Shown here: positions 63,570 through 64,000 of the stretch, one piece after another
Layout: every line of letters begins with the position of its first letter
Numbering within the stretch: position 1 is the first letter of the stretch
DNA from: Streptomyces ficellus
Lineage (GTDB): Bacteria; Actinomycetota; Actinomycetes; Streptomycetales; Streptomycetaceae
Direction: 5' to 3'
NCBI RefSeq assembly: GCF_009739905.1
Contig: NZ_CP034279.1
Location: 2,232,001-2,296,000, forward strand
DNA: 64,000 nt
Notes under the pieces: generated by a model
What the model was told of the DNA's origin: nothing
Databases searched by the model: none
What the model saw: only the letters and a program-made list of their open reading frames with translations
Position numbers and translations under genes: made by a program

Positions 63570-64000
63570 TCAACCGCGCGTTCCGGCCTTCCGCCGGTCG
63601 TGGAGCTCGGGAAGGGCACTGAGCGCGGTCGCCCCGTTGACCCCCGCCGGCACCGGTACGGGCTCCTCGTCACCGGTCTCGGACGACGACCCGGGCGCCT
63701 GCTCCGGCTCCGCCGGCCGCACCGCGCGACGGCGGTAGCGGGGCGGGACGAACGACTCCGCCCAGCGCGGGGCGCGCGGGGTGAAGCGCGGCAGCAGCAG
63801 GAGCACCAGCCCGATCGCGCTCAGCGCCACGATCACCAGGACGATCCACATCGACGCCGAGTGCACCGAGTACGCCAGGGTGCCGAAGGCGATCAGCGCC
63901 GACCAGAAGTACATGATCAGCACCGCCCTGCTGTGCGAGTGCCCGATCTCCAGCAGCCGGTGGTGCAGGTGGCCCCGGTCGGCCGCGAACGGCGACTGGC
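63570..64000 (-). CDS. WecA/MraY-family undecaprenyl-phosphate phosphosugar transferase, C-terminal part (5' end outside window)
   Basis: About 143 C-terminal residues are visible. The stretch DRGHLHHRLLEIGHSHSRAV carries the HxHH motif of the MraY/WecA/TagO family, which transfers a sugar-1-phosphate to undecaprenyl phosphate at the membrane to start wall or capsule polymers. Two membrane helices follow (LIMYFWSALIAFGTLAYSV and WIVLVIVALSAIGLVLLLL), then a cytoplasmic tail rich in R, P and E. The gene reads toward the atp operon with 262 bp between them. Confidence 0.92.
   Translation of the reverse strand, partial: QSPFAADRGHLHHRLLEIGHSHSRAVLIMYFWSALIAFGTLAYSVHSASMWIVLVIVALSAIGLVLLLLPRFTPRAPRWAESFVPPRYRRRAVRPAEPEQAPGSSSETGDEEPVPVPAGVNGATALSALPELHDRRKAGTRG

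Overview
The window looks like a Streptomyces chromosome. It is very GC-rich with strong third-position GC bias, GTG and TTG starts are frequent, and the right half is a block of actinomycete housekeeping genes. It splits into two parts. Positions 1 to about 38.4 kb are a modular PKS/NRPS biosynthetic gene cluster, and about 38.6-64 kb is core chromosome ending in the F1Fo ATP synthase operon.

Cluster, mostly read right to left. A PKS module (28967-34666) and a PKS-NRPS hybrid (21144-28970) are joined by a 4-base stop/start overlap. They are followed by a small XRE-type regulator (20656-20982), another single-module PKS (14987-20449), a chorismatase fused to a class II DAHP synthase (12717-14915), and a giant starter PKS (12685 running off the left edge). 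The starter PKS opens with an acyl-AMP-ligase, a degenerate ketoreductase-like region and an ACP, then two KS-AT-DH-KR modules, the second cut by the window edge. A Rieske oxygenase (+), a type II thioesterase and a desulfurase-like PLP enzyme (both -) lie at the right edge. The inferred logic is as follows. The fusion enzyme supplies a chorismate-derived (dihydro)hydroxybenzoate-type acid, and the AMP-ligase loads it. Modules that each carry KR and DH then build a conjugated chain. The PKS-NRPS adds a beta-keto unit and an amino acid, predicted to be serine. No thioesterase domain is seen on any protein; the last domain is a condensation-like domain without its catalytic histidines. Part of the assembly line must lie to the left of the window, so the product cannot be fully predicted. 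The two modules of the starter PKS share a nearly identical 1.78-kb segment (KS C-terminal part plus AT) with codon use unlike its surroundings.

Core region. From left to right: a small Cys/His protein (-), an LLM-type flavin oxidoreductase (+), an SCO5389-like protein (-), the mismatch endonuclease NucS (+), a large membrane-anchored ATPase with a repetitive tail (-), a STAS-domain protein (-), a 3-hydroxyacyl-CoA dehydrogenase (-), a TetR regulator (-) divergent from an ABC exporter pair (+), and a PduO-type cobalamin adenosyltransferase (+). Next are a membrane protein (-) divergent from a two-component system (+), and a secreted GH18 chitinase (+) with a typical chitinase promoter carrying TGGTCnnGACCT elements. 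An Sfp-type phosphopantetheinyl transferase (-), a DUF2550 protein (-), and the ATP synthase genes atpI-B-E-F-H-A-G-D-C (-) follow, with the 3' end of a WecA/MraY-family phosphosugar transferase gene at the right edge. No tRNA, rRNA, CRISPR array or complete insertion sequence was recognised.
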